A stretch of DNA of 64,000 bases. It comes from a virus. This document shows, piece after piece, positions 7,332-14,018 of the stretch; position 1 is the stretch's first letter; each line of letters opens with the position of its first letter. A model generated the notes under the pieces. That model made no database searches. It worked only from the letters and a program-made list of their open reading frames with translations, and was not told the origin of the DNA. A program made the position numbers and the translations under genes. The stretch lies in IMG/VR virus record IMGVR_UViG_3300017991_005548, positions 62,001-126,000 of that record. One strand, 5' to 3'.

Positions 7332-7409
7332 TGGTCGGGATAGCTGGATTCGAACCAGCGACTCCTTGACCCCCAGTCAAGTGCTCTAACCAGGCTGAGC
7401 TACATCCCG
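7332..7409 (-). tRNA. tRNA-Pro(GGG)
   Basis: Acceptor CGGGATG/TATCCCG, discriminator A, encoded CCA; anticodon arm CTTGA-CTGGGGG-TCAAG. Last gene of array 2. Confidence 0.9.
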
Positions 7410-7458
7410 ACAATTATTCCGACACTTATCCCGACATTTTGTCGGGATTCAGAAAAAC

Positions 7459-7574
7459 GCCAGTGTATTGCTCATTTATACTACCTCACAAAGTTTAGAA
7501 TGCTGAATAGAACCTTATTCAAGTTCACTTTTAATAGTACTGTATGGGTGGGATTCGAACCCACATCTCTGGCT
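7459..7574 (-). tRNA. Circularly permuted tRNA candidate P1
   Basis: Read on the minus strand, a 3' half comes first: anticodon strand GCCAG, AGAT, T-arm GTGGG-TTCGAAT-CCCAC, acceptor CCATACA. After 50 nt comes a 5' half: acceptor TGTGAGG, D-arm GTAT/ATAC, anticodon strand CTGGC. CTGGC pairs perfectly with GCCAG, and the acceptor strands pair at 6 of 7 positions. The 3' half begins one nucleotide after the CCA of tRNA-Glu. The conserved stem-loop motif found in other tRNA genes lies between the halves. Sequence after CTGGC is GTTTTT, so Lys(TTT) is possible but unproven. Confidence 0.5.
7501..7528 (-). repeat. tRNA-associated stem-loop motif, copy E1
   Basis: Minus-strand stem GAACTT-GAATA-AGGTTC, then TATT and CAGCA. 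It lies between the two halves of P1. TATT complements AATA next to the D-stem of that tRNA. Confidence 0.7.
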
Positions 7575-7650
7575 TGGTATCCCCAACGGGAATTGAACCC
7601 GTATCTGTTGGTTGAGAACCAACTATCCTAGACCGTTAGACGATGGGGAC
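7575..7650 (-). tRNA. tRNA-Glu(CTC)
   Basis: Acceptor GTCCCCA/TGGGGAT, discriminator A, encoded CCA; anticodon arm GTTGG-TTCTCAA-CCAAC. Confidence 0.9.
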
Positions 7651-7657
7651 ATTAAAA

Positions 7658-7785
7658 ATGAGTCGGAAGGAATCGAACCTTCATTCCCTGGTTGATTTAT
7701 TAAACATCAAATAGTTGCTGGAACGAAACTTATACAGTTTCACTTGGTTTTATGTCCAGGAGTTCTACCATTAAACTACGACCCA
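7658..7785 (-). tRNA. Interrupted tRNA (Gln-like body) with E2 insert
   Basis: Acceptor TGGGTCG/CGACTCA pairs over 7 bp, the D-arm is GTTT/GAAC and the T-arm is AAGG-TTCGATT-CCTT. Anticodon stem CCTGG/CCAGG encloses 64 nt instead of 7. U1:A72 and the D-arm look Gln-like, but no anticodon with U33 can be read without knowing the splice points. CCA is not encoded. It could be an intron-bearing tRNA or one inactivated by insertion. Confidence 0.6.
7716..7743 (-). repeat. tRNA-associated stem-loop motif, copy E2
   Basis: Stem GAAACT-GTATA-AGTTTC keeps pairing while changing bases relative to the other copies. It is followed by GTTC, complementary to the D-stem strand GAAC of the same tRNA, and CAGCA. 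Confidence 0.75.
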
Positions 7786-7805
7786 AGTTGTATCTCTAAT
7801 GAGAT

Positions 7806-7882
7806 TGGTCGGGTATGCAGGATTCGAACCTGCGATCTCATCATCCCAAATGATGCGCCTTACCAGACTAGGCTAATACCCG
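7806..7882 (-). tRNA. tRNA-Pro(TGG) copy 1
   Basis: Acceptor CGGGTAT/ATACCCG, encoded CCA; anticodon arm CATCA-TTTGGGA-TGATG. Confidence 0.9.
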
Positions 7883-8055
7883 ATACAGAAGTGTTTTATC
7901 CTGTTAAACTATCCCCAACAAGATCGTACTTTAAGTCATCTGACACTAACTCATTTCTGACCCCAGAATATATTTTATTGTTTTGAATGTCAGTTCGTAA
8001 CAACTACTTTACACTCTTAAGCCGAGGCTGGGACTCGAACCCAGATCTCTCCTTT
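7883..8055 (-). tRNA. Circularly permuted tRNA candidate P2
   Basis: Minus strand, 3' half first: AA, anticodon strand AGGAG, AGAT, T-arm CTGGG-TTCGAGT-CCCAG, acceptor CCTCGGC. About 100 nt later comes the 5' half: acceptor GTTGGGG, D-arm GTTT/AAAC, anticodon strand CTTCT, then GTAT. All 7 acceptor positions (with wobbles) and all 5 anticodon-stem positions pair. The 3' half starts immediately after the CCA of the upstream tRNA and the 5' half stops immediately before the first base of tRNA-Pro. Processing of the neighbours would thus create both ends. Only six loop bases are accounted for, so the anticodon is unresolved. Confidence 0.5.
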
Positions 8056-8146
8056 TGGTGACGCAGACGGGATTCGAACCCGCAAAGGAATCTCTTCCTA
8101 CCAGATTGAAAGTCTGGTTACTTCAGGCCAATTTGTATACTGCGCC
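8056..8146 (-). tRNA. tRNA with UUC (Glu) anticodon, long variable arm
   Basis: Acceptor GGCGCAG/CTGCGTC, discriminator A, encoded CCA. Anticodon arm CCAGA-CTTTCAA-TCTGG gives TTC. The variable arm GGAA-GAGA-TTCC and the 3-bp D-stem are type II features, normally confined to Leu, Ser and bacterial Tyr tRNAs. Its charging identity is therefore uncertain. Confidence 0.75.
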
Positions 8147-8155
8147 ATTTTTTAG

Positions 8156-8273
8156 TCAGGACGGCTGGATTCGAACCAACTCCTTTAGCTCCTCAAGCTA
8201 AAATAAATATTGCTGTAGCGAACCTTATTGTCAAGTTCATGTTTATAACGTGCTACCATTACACTACGTCCTG
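8156..8273 (-). tRNA. Interrupted tRNA, anticodon GAG, with E3 insert
   Basis: Acceptor CAGGACG/CGTCCTG pairs over 7 bp. The D-arm GTGT/GCAC is complete. About 45 extra nt follow before anticodon arm TTAGC-TTGAGGA-GCTAA (GAG, Leu), a 4-nt variable loop and the T-arm GTTGG/CCAGC. The short variable loop is not Leu-like. No CCA is encoded. Confidence 0.6.
8211..8240 (-). repeat. tRNA-associated stem-loop motif, copy E3
   Basis: Stem GAACTT-GACAATA-AGGTTC followed by GCTA and CAGCA. GCTAC complements GTAGC in the D-arm of the host tRNA. Confidence 0.75.
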
Positions 8274-8318
8274 ATGGTCTGACCCTCAAAAATCATAAGT
8301 CTGATTCTCGAAAAGTCA

Positions 8319-8397
8319 TGGTCTGGATGGTAGGATTCGAACCTACGCTACTCCTCAGTCCAAGTGAGGCGGGATGACCAGACTTCCCCACATCCAG
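8319..8397 (-). tRNA. tRNA-Pro(TGG) copy 2
   Basis: Acceptor CTGGATG/CATCCAG, encoded CCA; anticodon arm CCTCA-CTTGGAC-TGAGG. The body is unlike copy 1. Confidence 0.85.
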
Positions 8398-8427
8398 ATT
8401 AAGTCTTCTAAATTTTCAAAGATCATT

Positions 8428-8503
8428 TGGTGACCCCAGTGGGAATCGAACCCAACCTTCCCAGGATGAAAACCTGGTGTCCTAGCCGATAGACGATGGG
8501 GCC
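8428..8503 (-). tRNA. tRNA-Glu(TTC)
   Basis: Acceptor GGCCCCA/TGGGGTC, encoded CCA; anticodon arm CCAGG-TTTTCAT-CCTGG. First gene of array 2, directly behind the attenuator terminators. Confidence 0.9.
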
Positions 8504-8518
8504 ATGGACAATAAAAAA

Positions 8519-8544
8519 GCCCTCCTAACGCAAGCTAAGAGGGC
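8519..8544 (-). terminator. Second terminator before tRNA array 2
   Basis: Minus-strand stem GCCCTCTTAGC/GTTAGGAGGGC with TTTTTT. It stands between the leader and the tRNA genes. Confidence 0.85.
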
Positions 8545-8553
8545 ACAAAAAAA

Positions 8554-8578
8554 GCCCTCCCGCTCATGGCAGAAGGGC
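8554..8578 (-). terminator. Attenuator terminator of tRNA array 2
   Basis: Minus-strand stem GCCCTTCTGC/GCGGGAGGGC (10 bp with wobbles) and a 7-T run. Its 5' arm segment CCTTCTGCC (8576-8568) can pair over 9 bp with GGCAGGAGG (8624-8616) inside the leader ORF, one pair being G-U. Confidence 0.85.
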
Positions 8579-8600
8579 CAAAATCATAGTTATGATCTAA

Positions 8601-8678
8601 CTACAGATCGGCTGACCTCCTGCCAAAGGCTGGCGGTTCTTCTCGTTCTGGTTCTCGAATGTACATGTAGTTGTTCAT
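8601..8678 (-). CDS. Leader peptide of tRNA array 2 (25 aa)
   Basis: The ORF begins MNNYMYIREPEREEPPAFG and stops after 25 codons; GAAAGGA precedes the ATG. The stretch E-P-E-R-E-E-P-P uses four GAA and three CCA/CCG codons, and the array has three tRNA-Pro genes and three Glu-anticodon tRNA genes. The codons GGC AGG AGG just after it form the antiterminator strand. The role is inferred from layout. Confidence 0.75.
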   Translation of the reverse strand: MNNYMYIREPEREEPPAFGRRSADL

Positions 8679-8703
8679 AACAAATTTTCCTTTCGTTACC
8701 CCC

Positions 8704-8731
8704 ATTATAAACCATCCTAGAGACTTTTCAA
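8704..8731 (-). promoter_or_regulatory. sigma70-type promoter, tRNA array 2
   Basis: Minus-strand TTGAAA, 16-bp spacer, TATAAT, 26 bp upstream of the leader ORF start. Confidence 0.85.
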
Positions 8732-8815
8732 GTCGAATTTGAAAATTTTTAGCAAAGTAATAAAAATAAAACGATTATGGCGACTTCCATATATACTGGA
8801 TTACACCAGAAACAA

Positions 8816-9076
8816 CTAGTCTTGCTTAGAAATTGTCTCAACATCTATATAATTCTTCCCCGTTAAAATCCAATTCTTCACTAACTTTTGCAAACATCTT
8901 GAGCAAAGAGCCGCTTCCTCATCTTTGACATCAAAATTATTCAAAGAGATCTGAATACAGACTTTCTTCCCCTTATTGTCCATCTCTATAGTAAACTCTT
9001 GGTCACCAAGTACCCCCGTTTCTGGAGTTACTTGGCAACCACAAGAGTCACATAGATATTCTATCTTAATCGCCAT
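8816..9076 (-). CDS. Small zinc-ribbon protein
   Basis: 86 residues with YLCDSCGC near the N-terminus and LCSRCLQKL near the C-terminus, a split CxxC/CxxC ribbon. The middle is a short beta-rich acidic stretch. The start ATG touches the stop of the lipoprotein gene upstream. Unknown function, probably a small zinc-binding adaptor. Confidence 0.65.
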   Translation of the reverse strand: MAIKIEYLCDSCGCQVTPETGVLGDQEFTIEMDNKGKKVCIQISLNNFDVKDEEAALCSRCLQKLVKNWILTGKNYIDVETISKQD

Positions 9077-9594
9077 TACTTCTGAAAAACTCTTGCTCTT
9101 TTGGCATGAGATTGTCTAGCGGCAACCATTCGTGGATCATCATCAGCCAAACTCAATCCTTGTTCTGCTCCCAAAAGGAAAGAGTCAACGACTTCACGGG
9201 CCAATTTATGATTTTCTCCCCATTCTGGGTTTGTGGCAAATAGAAGGTCAATACCATTCAAAAGAGCCAAAGAGCCTGCTAAGGCCAAAGGGCGTTCGTT
9301 TGGCTTAATTTTACCCTCTGCAACGGCTTTATCGAGGTAATCCTCAACAACAGGGAAAAGAACCTGGGTATAGGTTGCTCCTTGAGAGGTATCAGCGGTT
9401 ACACCTTTGATAACTCCAATAACTTCTTTTACAACTGCCATTTCTTCTGGAGTTGGGTCGTCATAAGCAACCCAGGTTACTGAGGCACCTAAACCTGCGT
9501 TCAGAGCTACTACTTTTGCTTGGCTTGGTGTACAACCAGTTAATGGGATCATCAACATGGCTACGATTGCGGTGAAAAACATACTTCTTTTCAT
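9076..9594 (-). CDS. Putative lipoprotein
   Basis: 172 residues. The N-terminus MKRSMFFTAIVAMLMIPLTGC is a signal peptide with lipobox LTGC, so the mature protein should be lipidated on Cys and exported, which fits a Gram-negative host. The rest is mixed alpha helix without a known motif. Its ATG overlaps the stop of the IF-3 gene (ATGA). Possible roles include superinfection exclusion or lysis, but nothing specific is seen. Confidence 0.65.
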   Translation of the reverse strand: MKRSMFFTAIVAMLMIPLTGCTPSQAKVVALNAGLGASVTWVAYDDPTPEEMAVVKEVIGVIKGVTADTSQGATYTQVLFPVVEDYLDKAVAEGKIKPNERPLALAGSLALLNGIDLLFATNPEWGENHKLAREVVDSFLLGAEQGLSLADDDPRMVAARQSHAKRARVFQK

Positions 9595-10112
9595 TTCAAG
9601 TTCTCCTTATTTTTGGTTAATTTTACTGAAATAAATCTTGGTTCATCTTTTCTACTAGTGACAGTCGCAAAATCAGAGCATTTTTCTACAATTTCGTCCA
9701 TTTTGCTCTTCGCAACATTAATATTTACTCTACGTCTGATCTTCATGGTGAAATGAAGTTCATGGCCATGATCAATAAACTCTTGAGCGTGTTTCATTTT
9801 ATGCTCAACATCATGATCGTCAATCGAAGGAGTAAAACGTATCTCCTTCATCTCATGTTTTTGATCTTTTTGTTGCTTCTTTTGTTTTTTACCTTTTTGA
9901 TATTTCCACTTACCGTAATCAATCAACTTACATAATGGGTTGTTCTTCTCGGTTTCCCCAGAGAAACAAACTAGGTCTAAACCTTTGTCCTGAGCTATCT
10001 CAATAGCATCAAGTGTTTTGATTTCTCTGTGAAATTTGTTATTTTCATCAACCAAATCAAGAATGACGAAGCTTTTGCTGTCAACGACCAAGAACGGTTC
10101 CATGGACTTCAA
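9591..10112 (-). CDS. infC: Translation initiation factor IF-3 homologue
   Basis: 173 residues. The linker and C-domain core (IDYGKWKYQKGKKQKKQQKD, then MKEIRFTPSIDDHDVEHKM and KHAQEFIDHGHELHFTMKIR) match IF-3 closely, including the DYGK motif and the basic helix before the KEIR strand. It should bind the 30S subunit and control start-codon selection and subunit joining. The start is TTG at 10112, with AGGAGGG 8 nt upstream. Cellular infC also uses a non-AUG start, through which IF-3 represses itself, so the same feedback is plausible here. Confidence 0.85.
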   Translation of the reverse strand: MKSMEPFLVVDSKSFVILDLVDENNKFHREIKTLDAIEIAQDKGLDLVCFSGETEKNNPLCKLIDYGKWKYQKGKKQKKQQKDQKHEMKEIRFTPSIDDHDVEHKMKHAQEFIDHGHELHFTMKIRRRVNINVAKSKMDEIVEKCSDFATVTSRKDEPRFISVKLTKNKENLK

Positions 10113-10123
10113 TGGTGTCCCTC

Positions 10124-10381
10124 CTATTTTGTGTAGTAATCTTTCATTTCTTTGATTAAGACTTCCAATTTCTCCTGATAAGCCTTCATTTCGACTATGT
10201 TGTTCCTCAGAAGAACGGCGTTGCCTTTATCTAAATACAACCTATCACCCTCTTTTTCAAACGCTGGTTGCGTTAAAACAGGTTTCTCAGGCATAACCCA
10301 TGCTTTACCAACTGGATTCGTATGATGACATCCAGTGAAGACAAACAAACTAAAACATGCTATTAAGATCGTCTTGTACAT
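10124..10381 (-). CDS. Spanin-like outer-membrane lipoprotein, copy 1
   Basis: 85 residues. Signal peptide MYKTILIACFSLFVFTGC with lipobox FTGC, then HHTNPVGKAWVMPEKPVLTQ and a C-terminal helix. Small size, lipobox and overlap with the gene upstream (10350) resemble the o-spanin member of an Rz/Rz1 pair. A related protein with GCHHT and MPxxPVL is at 32023. The spanin role is inference. Confidence 0.6.
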   Translation of the reverse strand: MYKTILIACFSLFVFTGCHHTNPVGKAWVMPEKPVLTQPAFEKEGDRLYLDKGNAVLLRNNIVEMKAYQEKLEVLIKEMKDYYTK

Positions 10382-10568
10382 CGTCTAAATCCTCACTCTC
10401 TTTCTGCTCTTCCTTCTCTTCATCAATTTTATCATATTCTTCTTTCAGTGTCTCTTGAATTTCCTGGGCCTGAGCTTCTTGCTCTTCTTTCTCTTCCTTC
10501 TTCTTAGTAAAGAAGTAATCGAGAATAGTTTTGATAAGATCCCATAAACTCGTTCCTTTTTTACCCAT
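10350..10568 (-). CDS. Acidic coiled-coil protein overlapping lipoprotein gene
   Basis: 72 residues. A hydrophobic N-terminal stretch (SLWDLIKTILDYFF) leads into a long, highly charged Glu/Lys/Gln coiled coil. The C-terminal 32 bp overlap the lipoprotein gene in another frame. It could be the inner partner of a spanin-like pair, though the membrane segment is weak. Confidence 0.5.
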   Translation of the reverse strand: MGKKGTSLWDLIKTILDYFFTKKKEEKEEQEAQAQEIQETLKEEYDKIDEEKEEQKESEDLDDVQDDLNSMF

Positions 10569-10618
10569 GATATAGTCCCTCCAAATAGTTCTACCAGACT
10601 CTTTCTGAAAAATTGTTT

Positions 10619-10930
10619 TTAATCCTCTGCATTTTCCGACAATTTATTCACCTGAAGAACTACAGTATGTCTAGGTCTCCACCCAACAGTTTTTGCCGCC
10701 AGAATAGCTGATTTAGCTTTCACTTCAACTATTTGATCAGTTCTTTTATTTCTAATAACATAAGAGGTATCTATTTCATCCTTCTTATTATCGTATTTGC
10801 TTTTCTTCATGGCTTTGAATTCTTTGGCCCCTACGTGGACTTCAGGTTCCTTATCGACCTTTTTCGTAGCGTCAAGCAAATCGTTTTTTCTGAGAGAGTC
10901 AACAAGTTTTTTCGATACATTCTTATCCAT
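10619..10930 (-). CDS. Unknown basic protein
   Basis: 103 residues from ATG 10930 (MDKNVSKKLVDSL), chosen because GAGG lies 8 nt upstream and the ATG overlaps the stop of the previous gene. The C-terminal half (TSYVIRNKRTDQIVEVKAKS, then AILAAKTVGWRPRHTVVLQV) reads as a small alpha/beta domain. Not recognised. Confidence 0.6.
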   Translation of the reverse strand: MDKNVSKKLVDSLRKNDLLDATKKVDKEPEVHVGAKEFKAMKKSKYDNKKDEIDTSYVIRNKRTDQIVEVKAKSAILAAKTVGWRPRHTVVLQVNKLSENAED

Positions 10931-11348
10931 CGGTATAAGCCTCAAAATTAAGATCTTCAAAGCAGAAGCCAAGAAGGGGTTCAATTAGCTCATCCAGAGG
11001 AACATTATTTTTTCTAGCTTTTTCTCTGATGTTATGAGCAAACATATTAGCGGACTCAACGAAGTTTTTTAATTCTTCGATATTATTGGATTCCAAAGTG
11101 CCAATCCATGTTGCTATTGGCTGATTGCAGGAACATTTGATTACACAACTTCCATGAACATGATCTACTTCCAATTCAAGGAACTCAAACTCAGTGCAAT
11201 CTTCTAAATGTTGTTTAATATCTTCTTCGAAACTCATGAGAATTGAACTTTTTTCTTTGAAATAATAGACTTTGTGCAAAAATGTATTTATATCGATAAT
11301 CCCTTCTGCACGTAATTTAATAAGACGATCTAATTCTTTAGAGTCCAT
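10923..11348 (-). CDS. Unknown protein with SCNQP cysteine cluster
   Basis: 141 residues, acidic, mainly helical. HVHGSCVIKCSCNQP contains three Cys and two His that could bind a metal. The 3' end overlaps the next gene by 8 bp. Not recognised. Confidence 0.6.
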   Translation of the reverse strand: MDSKELDRLIKLRAEGIIDINTFLHKVYYFKEKSSILMSFEEDIKQHLEDCTEFEFLELEVDHVHGSCVIKCSCNQPIATWIGTLESNNIEELKNFVESANMFAHNIREKARKNNVPLDELIEPLLGFCFEDLNFEAYTDG

Positions 11349-11370
11349 TATAGCTGTTTTGAAAATGTTT

Positions 11371-11712
11371 TCAAGTTTCGTTGCTTCTTACCCATTCAGG
11401 CACTTCGCCTTCTTCCCAACGGATAGCTCTGTCCAAATCTTCTTGAGTGGGCATCAGAATATTGTTTGATATCATATAATTCTGCCAATCTTCCCCAAAC
11501 TGTTCTCGGCATAAAGCTTGACCCCAATCAAACAACTCTCCTGAAATTGAGTAAACGGTATTCCCATGTTTCTCATTCATTCTCTTGACCCATTCAAAAA
11601 CACCTAATACTACTTGTTTTTGCTGTTCTTCGAGACTCATTTGATCTACTGCTTCTTCTACTACCTCATTTGATTCTTGAGTAATGTCCATTTTTTCCTC
11701 AATGGTTTTCAA
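11371..11712 (-). CDS. Unknown acidic protein
   Basis: 113 residues. Acidic N-terminus, then a helical domain with many Trp (FEWVKRMNEKHGNTVYSISG, FDWGQALCREQFGEDWQNYM, RWEEGEVPEWV). First gene after the structured region 11749-12175; a TATAAT at 11731-11726 lies just upstream of its ATG. Not recognised. Confidence 0.6.
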   Translation of the reverse strand: MKTIEEKMDITQESNEVVEEAVDQMSLEEQQKQVVLGVFEWVKRMNEKHGNTVYSISGELFDWGQALCREQFGEDWQNYMISNNILMPTQEDLDRAIRWEEGEVPEWVRSNET

Positions 11713-11748
11713 ATCAATTTGTTTTTTATTATACAGTCGATTTTCTCC

Positions 11749-11780
11749 AAAACAGTTTTTAAACGGTTTTAAACTGTTTA
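11749..11780. promoter_or_regulatory. Inverted repeat upstream of TATAAT
   Basis: AAACAGTTT and AAACTGTTT are perfect inverted 9-bp arms separated by 12 bp, lying where a -35 box would be for the minus-strand TATAAT at 11731-11726. An operator or activator site is plausible. Confidence 0.45.
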
Positions 11781-12175
11781 TAAATGCAATTTCAGGTCGG
11801 TTGGTAAGTGTACACTCCCCCTATAGCAGGAAGGAGGAGTAATACACTTACCAGAGGCAGTTTATAACTGCAATTTCCAGTATAGGCAGTTTCATGTCAC
11901 GATAGTGTTGAGGACTGGATTACCTCGGGTAGGTTAGCGGTCACCACTACACTATACTCCCAGAATAAAATTCTCTAACGGTCGGCTTAAAGCTCGGTCA
12001 CTTTTCGTTTTAGCGCCATATTCATTGCTTCCTGGGCTTTACCCGTCTCGGAACCCAGCCCCTAGCCAACTAACCTAGAATAGTCAATCTGACTGGGGTA
12101 CAGCGCCCTACCGTATCAATCCATTTCGGTAGGATTTTGAATATTTCTGCTGATTTTAGTCTGGTAGTATTTTAG
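11781..12175 (-). other. Non-coding, strongly structured region
   Basis: No convincing protein gene is present. On the minus strand I see a long rod (GGTAAGTGTA/TACACTTACC plus an inner CTCC/GGAG stem, 11798-11853), a hairpin CCTACCG/CGGTAGG near 12106-12133, and a tRNA 5'-half-like segment starting GGGAGTATAGTGTAGTGG near 11963. A segment beginning GGGGCTGGGTTCCGAGACGG at about 12064 recalls the 5' end of tmRNA, but no matching T-arm, CCA end or ALAA-type tag was found. It probably holds one or more structured RNAs of unknown class. Confidence 0.45.
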
Positions 12176-12601
12176 TTATTCAGTTTCTTTGAATAAAAAT
12201 TTATGTTCAGAAAAGTATTCGTTAATACAACAACATGTTTTTGGATGTTTGTTGTTCCCATTTCCATGATGAGTCATGATTTTTTTATCATCAAGTAAAT
12301 ATATCCATTCGGCCCAGTACCCATCACTATCGTCATATCTTATTACTCTTCCTAAATCATCATACTTGTACTCTTCCCAAAGCTGATCCCCATTTTTGTC
12401 AATATCGCTGTTCCATCTGGTTAATAAGCCTTTTGTGTAATGCTTTTCATCCCATGAACCATCGTCATAATCAGTCCTGACAACGCATGCATGAGTTGTC
12501 ATCTCGGCCCCTTGGAAGTTTACTCGGATCTCTTTGCCGCACCTCTTGCAAATTTTGGCATAATAGCTCTGGACCTTTCCATTGGGCAGTATTTCACCCA
12601 T
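12176..12601 (-). CDS. YD-repeat protein with zinc knuckle
   Basis: 141 residues. The N-terminus has AKICKRCGKE (CxxC), followed by YD-type repeats (DYDDGSWDEKHYTKGLLTRW, GDQLWEEYKYDDLGRVIRYD, SDGYWAEWIYL) like the protein at 5275. The C-terminus has a CCCINEYF cysteine cluster. Function unknown; the pair suggests a small phage family. Confidence 0.65.
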   Translation of the reverse strand: MGEILPNGKVQSYYAKICKRCGKEIRVNFQGAEMTTHACVVRTDYDDGSWDEKHYTKGLLTRWNSDIDKNGDQLWEEYKYDDLGRVIRYDDSDGYWAEWIYLLDDKKIMTHHGNGNNKHPKTCCCINEYFSEHKFLFKETE

Positions 12602-12609
12602 AATTTACC

Positions 12610-13545
12610 TCACTCAAACAGTGGATCTTTAAATTCACAAACTCTTCCATCATGATAGAAAACTCTGTCATATGGATGGACTTCTTGTCCCCAGAGATGT
12701 CTCAGTACTTCTAATGTATAGCTTCCCTGACAGCATTTCAAGTCAAAATTTCCGTCAGGGTATCTTTTTACAAAAGCACAGGATGATTTCATCTTAATTG
12801 GCTCAATCACAAAGTCTTGAACTCTTGTCTTTATCTCGTAACCATTTACGTTACAATTTTCCAGTATTTTTCGCATATCTTGTACTGGCATCGGAATAAG
12901 ATGGTCTGATTGACGTAAAATAAGCTCATCGGAAGAGATCATACTAAGATCATAGTTGGCGTTATGGACTGTCAGATGACCCCAAACAGCCCACATGATC
13001 TTTTTAGTGATGGTTTGTTGCTTTTTTGGGGACAAATTGCCGAAAATTATCTGTCGAATCTTTTTTGATTTCTTGAAGTATTCTAAATCTGTAAAATTCG
13101 AGACGAATTCGTCATAACTATCACAATTTTGAACTAACTCAGGGAAAGTCATCCGAAAAGTTTGAAAATTTGCCGAAACCAGGTCTACAGAGACCATTTG
13201 CTTCCCTACATTGTCATGTTTATAGACACATTTATCTGGAACTTTGCGGTTCAAACTAGTTTGGTGGATCGCATGGTCCTCATCTGTAACAAAATCCTGA
13301 TATTTACTGTGATCTTTGACTGAATCAATGATACTTTCGCGAGTGGCCTTCATATATGCCAAGAAATCGCCCTCATTTCCAAATCGAGCCAATGCCTCAC
13401 CAAGCATATCAACTTTACATAAAGTTTCATACTGCCTATTCAGGGCAAGTATCTGGTGTTCGAAATAGGGGTCTTGCACCACAGAAATAGGAAGACTGTA
13501 GTCTTTGACGAAACTGCGTCTTAGTGAATGAGACCAGTTTTTCAT
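12610..13545 (-). CDS. Large-phage protein with VSVDLVSANFQ motif, unknown
   Basis: 311 residues. KQMVSVDLVSANFQTFRMTF is the most distinctive segment. It recalls the metal-binding Asp followed by a substrate loop in polymerase palm domains, but no second catalytic motif is clear. The C-terminus ends with a compact domain (GSYTLEVLRHLWGQEVHPYD). I do not recognise the family; the polymerase resemblance is only suggestive. Confidence 0.6.
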   Translation of the reverse strand: MKNWSHSLRRSFVKDYSLPISVVQDPYFEHQILALNRQYETLCKVDMLGEALARFGNEGDFLAYMKATRESIIDSVKDHSKYQDFVTDEDHAIHQTSLNRKVPDKCVYKHDNVGKQMVSVDLVSANFQTFRMTFPELVQNCDSYDEFVSNFTDLEYFKKSKKIRQIIFGNLSPKKQQTITKKIMWAVWGHLTVHNANYDLSMISSDELILRQSDHLIPMPVQDMRKILENCNVNGYEIKTRVQDFVIEPIKMKSSCAFVKRYPDGNFDLKCCQGSYTLEVLRHLWGQEVHPYDRVFYHDGRVCEFKDPLFE

Positions 13546-13571
13546 TGTGTTGCTCCGATAAAATCAGATGA

Positions 13572-13958
13572 TTAGTCGAACAGATCTTGTAAAAAGCCTT
13601 TCTCAGGTATATCTTCAGGGTTCTTCTTGGCCCTGGTCATACCGTTGTTTATTACTGTACTGTTTAATCTAACGACCTTTTCTCGTTTGTCAAGGTCTTT
13701 TATCTTAACAAAGTAACTTTTTGCATTTCCAAGTCTGTAGAGCTTACCTAAATCCATTACATCTTCAAAATCACAGTATTTGACTTCTTGAATCTTGTTT
13801 AGATCACTTTGGGAGAAGAGGAAACATCTTTCATTCTCATCATATTTGTTCTCAACCCAAAGTGCATAGTAGAATTCGCTTTCTACAGCTTTTTTGTTTT
13901 TATTAGGCAGTTTCACCATTTTTCCGTGAACTGCATTGGCATTTCTAAAGAGTCCCAT
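13572..13958 (-). CDS. Unknown protein
   Basis: 128 residues from ATG 13958, preceded by GGAGG at 5 nt; an upstream in-frame ATG lacks a ribosome-binding site. Beta-rich with a basic N-terminus (KMVKLPNKNKKAVESEFYYA). It lies in a run of small minus-strand genes. Not recognised. Confidence 0.6.
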   Translation of the reverse strand: MGLFRNANAVHGKMVKLPNKNKKAVESEFYYALWVENKYDENERCFLFSQSDLNKIQEVKYCDFEDVMDLGKLYRLGNAKSYFVKIKDLDKREKVVRLNSTVINNGMTRAKKNPEDIPEKGFLQDLFD

Positions 13959-14018
13959 AATAGCCTCCATTGTTTTAATCAATGGATTTATTCTGGAAAA
14001 CTTTTTCAACTACCTTTA

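Noticed and set aside
9753-9935. Plus-strand ORF opposite the IF-3 gene
   Set aside because: Low-complexity shadow of the minus-strand gene without a ribosome-binding site.
12000-12064. tmRNA at the GGGGCTG segment
   Set aside because: No T-arm, no CCA end and no ALAA-type tag near it; kept only as a low-confidence note.
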